Below are positions 7,351 to 9,698 of a stretch of 9,698 nt of DNA, one piece after another. How positions within the stretch are numbered: position 1 is the first letter of the stretch; each line of letters starts with the position of its first letter. Origin of the DNA: Bacillota bacterium (GTDB lineage: Bacteria > Bacillota > Desulfitobacteriia > Desulfitobacteriales > Desulfitobacteriaceae); the NCBI GenBank assembly GCA_023390635.1, contig JAEWCM010000169.1:1-9698 (forward strand), given 5' to 3'. The notes beneath the pieces are model-generated. The model was not told the origin of the DNA. It ran no database searches and worked only from the letters and a program-made list of their open reading frames with translations. The translations under genes and the position numbers were made by a program.

Positions 7351-9372
7351 TTAGCTTCTGCTTTTTTTGCGATCATATCTGGCTCCCTTGCGCTGCACAG
7401 GCAGACGATAATTATTCTCCTGTCCTTTTAGTTCAATAATAGCATCACGCAGCTCCGCCGCCCGTTCGAAATCCAGATCCCGGGCTGCAAGTCGCATCTC
7501 CTGTTCTAAATTTTCCAGGATTGGAGCCAACTCTTCAGGAGGCAGCTTCTTCCCGTAAGCAGTCTTTTTCTCTGCCACCCTCGTGGCTTCCGGAGCATCA
7601 TAAATCCGCTTGCGAATCGTCTGCGGAGTGATGCCATGCTCCCTGTTATATTCCATCTGAAGTCCTCTGCGCCGAGCCGTTTCCTCTGTGGCAATCCGCA
7701 TTGATTCGGTCATTTGATCGCCATACATAATTACCTTTCCACCCGCATTTCTGGCCGCCCTGCCGATCGTTTGAATCAGCGACCTCTCTCCGCGCAAAAA
7801 CCCTTCTTTATCTGCATCCAAAATGGCCACCAGGGAAACCTCCGGCAAATCTAAACCTTCTCTCAGTAGGTTGATGCCTACGATCACTTCAATTTCTCCC
7901 AGACGAAGCTCTCGTAAGATCTCCACTCTCTCCAGGGTTTTAATATCGGAATGAAGATACTTGACCTTTAAATTAAGATTTTTAAAATAGTCAGTCAAAT
8001 CTTCTGCCATTTTCTTCGTCAAAGTCGTTACTAACACCCGTTCATTCTTAGCTATCCGGCTTTTAATTTCTCCTACCAGGTCATCGATCTGGCCCTTTGT
8101 CGAACGAATCAGAACCTCTGGATCCAGCAATCCGGTAGGTCGAATAATTTGTTCCACCACCTGAGGACAATGAGTTTGTTCATAAGGACCTGGTGTAGCA
8201 CTGACATAGATGCGCTGGGGCACCAGCCGGTCAAATTCCTCAAAGCGCAAAGGCCGGTTGTCCAGTGCTGAAGGCAGACGGAAGCCATAGTCTACCAGCG
8301 TTGTCTTCCGCGATTTATCGCCTTCATACATTCCCCTCACCTGAGGCAGAGTCACATGGGATTCATCGACAAAGAGCAGAAAATCTTCGGGAAAATAATG
8401 AAGAAGGGTATAAGGTGTTTCTCCTTGAGCCCGAAACGTCAAATGGCGGGAGTAATTTTCAATGCCGTTGCAAAAACCCATTTCCCGGAGCATTTCCAGA
8501 TCATAACGGGTACGCTGTTCCAGCCGCTGTGCTTCCAGCAGCATATTTTGCGACCGGAAATACGCCAGCCGTTCTTCCAGTTCTGCCTCGATATTGTTGG
8601 CTGCCACCATCAGTTTGTCCTTATTCACAACATAGTGAGAAGCAGGAAAAATAGACACATGCTTACGTTGGGCCAGAACTTCTCCGGTTAAAACATCAAT
8701 TTCATAAAGCTTTTCAATTTCATCCCCGAACATCTCAACTCTAATAGCCCTCTCCGCTGCAGAGACAGGATAGATCTCCACTACATCACCGCGGACTCGA
8801 AAGGTTCCTCTAGTAAAAGCCATGTCATTACGGTCAAATTGAATCGCAATCAGCTTACGCAGCATATCATCCCGATCGATTTCTTGTCCCAGGCGCAGGG
8901 AAACAACTTGATTTTCATAATCTTCCGGTGAACCTAAACCATAAATACAGGAAACACTGGCCACCACGATCACATCCCTGCGCTCTAAAAGAGCTGCTGT
9001 GGCTGAATGTCGCATCTTTTCTATCTCATCATTAATAGAAGAATCTTTTTCAATATACGTATCACTGGAAGGTACATAAGCCTCTGGCTGATAATAATCA
9101 TAGTAGCTGACAAAATATTCTACGGCATTTTCGGGGAAAAACTCCTGAAACTCGCTGTACAGTTGGGCAGCCAGCGTCTTATTATGAGCCAGAATAAGGG
9201 TTGGTTTCTTGACCTGCTCAATCACGTTAGCCATAGTAAAGGTCTTTCCAGAACCGGTAACCCCTAACAACGTTTGATGGCGTTTATTTTCCTTAACACC
9301 CGCAACCAGAGCATCAATCGCTTTAGGTTGATCTCCTGACGGATTGTAAGGTGCATGTAAGCGAAATTCCAT
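7351..9372 (-). CDS. uvrB: UvrABC excinuclease subunit UvrB
   Basis: A 673-residue protein matching the family in length and domain order. The N-terminus has FRLHAPYNPSGDQP and Walker A GVTGSGKT (37-44). Next comes the Tyr-rich beta-hairpin (about 90-110; YYDYYQPEAYVPSSDTY) that inserts between DNA strands at a lesion. The Walker B motif is DESH (336-339), and superfamily 2 helicase motifs continue through QTIGRAARN. The C-terminal UVR domain (about 619-650; EQEMRLAARDLDFERAAELRD) contacts UvrC. A short basic tail ends the protein. UvrB receives damaged DNA from UvrA and forms the pre-incision complex. ATG is the first possible start after an in-frame TGA at 9376-9378; AAGGAG lies 12 bases upstream (9385-9390), somewhat far. 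The gene has its own promoter region and is separated from the upstream gene by a terminator. SOS control is plausible from the LexA-like site but not shown. Confidence 0.99.
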   Translation of the reverse strand: MEFRLHAPYNPSGDQPKAIDALVAGVKENKRHQTLLGVTGSGKTFTMANVIEQVKKPTLILAHNKTLAAQLYSEFQEFFPENAVEYFVSYYDYYQPEAYVPSSDTYIEKDSSINDEIEKMRHSATAALLERRDVIVVASVSCIYGLGSPEDYENQVVSLRLGQEIDRDDMLRKLIAIQFDRNDMAFTRGTFRVRGDVVEIYPVSAAERAIRVEMFGDEIEKLYEIDVLTGEVLAQRKHVSIFPASHYVVNKDKLMVAANNIEAELEERLAYFRSQNMLLEAQRLEQRTRYDLEMLREMGFCNGIENYSRHLTFRAQGETPYTLLHYFPEDFLLFVDESHVTLPQVRGMYEGDKSRKTTLVDYGFRLPSALDNRPLRFEEFDRLVPQRIYVSATPGPYEQTHCPQVVEQIIRPTGLLDPEVLIRSTKGQIDDLVGEIKSRIAKNERVLVTTLTKKMAEDLTDYFKNLNLKVKYLHSDIKTLERVEILRELRLGEIEVIVGINLLREGLDLPEVSLVAILDADKEGFLRGERSLIQTIGRAARNAGGKVIMYGDQMTESMRIATEETARRRGLQMEYNREHGITPQTIRKRIYDAPEATRVAEKKTAYGKKLPPEELAPILENLEQEMRLAARDLDFERAAELRDAIIELKGQENNYRLPVQRKGARYDRKKSRS

Positions 9373-9392
9373 GGATCAAATTCGCTCCTTCT

Positions 9393-9409
9393 AATCATTC
9401 TAAATGATT
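9393..9409. repeat. Perfect 7-bp dyad at the expected uvrB transcription start
   Basis: AATCATT (9393-9399) and AATGATT (9403-9409) are perfect inverted copies separated by CTA. The dyad lies between the uvrB -10 element (9412-9417) and the ribosome-binding site (9385-9390), covering the expected start near 9405. It could be an operator or a weak leader hairpin. In AT-rich spacer DNA a short palindrome can also arise by chance. Confidence 0.45.
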
Positions 9410-9411
9410 TT

Positions 9412-9420
9412 ATTATAACA
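9412..9420 (-). promoter_or_regulatory. uvrB promoter, extended -10
   Basis: The minus strand reads TGTTATAAT, a perfect sigma-A -10 (TATAAT, 9417-9412) with the TGn extension. No good -35 is present: TTGTTC (9438-9433) has a 15-base spacer and TTTTGT (9440-9435) has 17. The extended -10 may compensate. Transcription would start near 9405, about 33 bases before the uvrB ATG. Confidence 0.7.
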
Positions 9421-9441
9421 CCAAATGAGAGAGAACAAAAC

Positions 9442-9469
9442 AAAAAGCCGAACATATTTTCGGCTTTTT
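9442..9469 (-). terminator. Intrinsic terminator after the Gly-rich-tail gene
   Basis: AAAAAGCCGAA (9442-9452) and TTCGGCTTTTT (9459-9469) form a perfect 11-bp stem with a 6-base loop. In the minus-strand transcript the stem is followed by a T-rich run (TTTTTGTTTTGTTC), as expected for Rho-independent termination. It begins 17 bases after the stop codon of the upstream gene. The stem is symmetrical with A and T runs on both sides, so it could also stop transcription on the other strand. Confidence 0.9.
9449..9462. promoter_or_regulatory. LexA-box-like sequence upstream of uvrB
   Basis: CGAACATATTTTCG differs at one half-site base from the Gram-positive SOS box form CGAAC-N4-GTTCG (T instead of G). 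uvrBA is a known LexA target in Bacillus, so the placement is suggestive. However, it lies inside the terminator stem, which by itself explains CGAA and TTCG, and it sits about 45-58 bases upstream of the predicted start, outside the core promoter. Confidence 0.35.
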
Positions 9470-9486
9470 GTAGAACTTATGTTATT

Positions 9487-9698
9487 TCAGAGTCCTCCAG
9501 TTTGTTTATCGCCTTCCGCTTCCGCTCCCCCTCCAGCTCCTCCTGCTCCTTGGCCGCCATCTCCTGATTGAGTTCCTTGGCTTTGTCCGCCCTTATTTTC
9601 TCCGGTTTGTTTTAAATCCTGAGGAGAAACGGTGCGATTTTCTTCAACCGTACTTTGCTCAGTTCCTATAACCTTACCATCTTTATCCAAGTATTCTC
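9487..9698 (-). CDS. C-terminal tail of an unidentified protein, Gly-rich (partial)
   Basis: The reading frame enters from the right edge and ends at TGA (9489-9487), so 69 codons are visible. The first part reads EYLDKDGKVIGTEQSTVEEN, followed by a hydrophilic segment and a low-complexity tail of Gly, Gln, Ala and Glu ending in KQTGGL. There are no hydrophobic segments or catalytic motifs. Gly-rich disordered ends of this kind occur on class A penicillin-binding proteins and other surface proteins of Firmicutes, but nothing here proves that identity. It is followed by a strong terminator, so it belongs to the operon upstream of uvrB. Confidence 0.6.
   Translation of the reverse strand, partial: EYLDKDGKVIGTEQSTVEENRTVSPQDLKQTGENKGGQSQGTQSGDGGQGAGGAGGGAEAEGDKQTGGL

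Noticed and set aside
8265..8691. Plus-strand open frames of 111-129 codons opposite uvrB
   Set aside because: They lie wholly within the conserved uvrB coding sequence, have no recognisable domain, and are explained as antisense shadows.
1..9698. tRNA genes, CRISPR arrays, insertion sequences, prophage or defence genes
   Set aside because: No repeat-spacer pattern, transposase, integrase, tRNA-like cloverleaf or nuclease/toxin cassette was seen; the sequence is almost fully occupied by housekeeping-type genes.

Overview
The window is a compact, entirely minus-strand stretch of a bacterial chromosome. The protein families, strong AAGGAG/GGGGAG ribosome-binding sites, sigma-A type -10 elements and the rapZ-yvcK order point to a Firmicute. 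The transmembrane form of YvcK and the moderate GC content suggest a Clostridia/Peptococcaceae-like lineage (Desulfitobacterium or Dehalobacter type). That placement is inference and was not checked by any search.

Read in the direction of transcription, from high to low coordinates, the layout is as follows. (1) The C-terminal tail of an unidentified protein with a Gly-rich end (9698-9487), closed by a strong intrinsic terminator hairpin. (2) A uvrB promoter region with an extended -10, a perfect dyad near the expected start site, and a LexA-box-like sequence inside the terminator stem. (3) uvrB and uvrA, 33 nt apart, encoding the damage-recognition subunits of nucleotide excision repair. (4) A 58-nt gap with a possible internal promoter and an inverted repeat that includes the next ribosome-binding site. 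(5) A cobalamin-binding-type radical SAM protein of unknown substrate that starts with TTG. (6) An orphan extracellular solute-binding lipoprotein 7 nt downstream of it, with its ribosome-binding site touching the previous stop codon. (7) rapZ (yvcJ), overlapping by 11 nt the start of a yvcK/glmR-type gene that runs off the left edge.

Functionally, the right half is SOS-type DNA repair (uvrBA). The left half is the conserved RapZ-YvcK pair linked to amino-sugar and cell-envelope precursor control. The two genes between them, the radical SAM protein and the solute-binding lipoprotein, are the least explained part. No clear terminator is seen between uvrB and yvcK, so readthrough along the whole cluster is possible. 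No tRNA, rRNA, CRISPR array, insertion sequence or long repeat was seen, and no gene-free stretch exceeds about 115 bases. I did not find a clearly new multi-gene system. The best leads are the regulatory architecture upstream of uvrB and of the radical SAM gene, the orphan lipoprotein, and the membrane-anchored YvcK.
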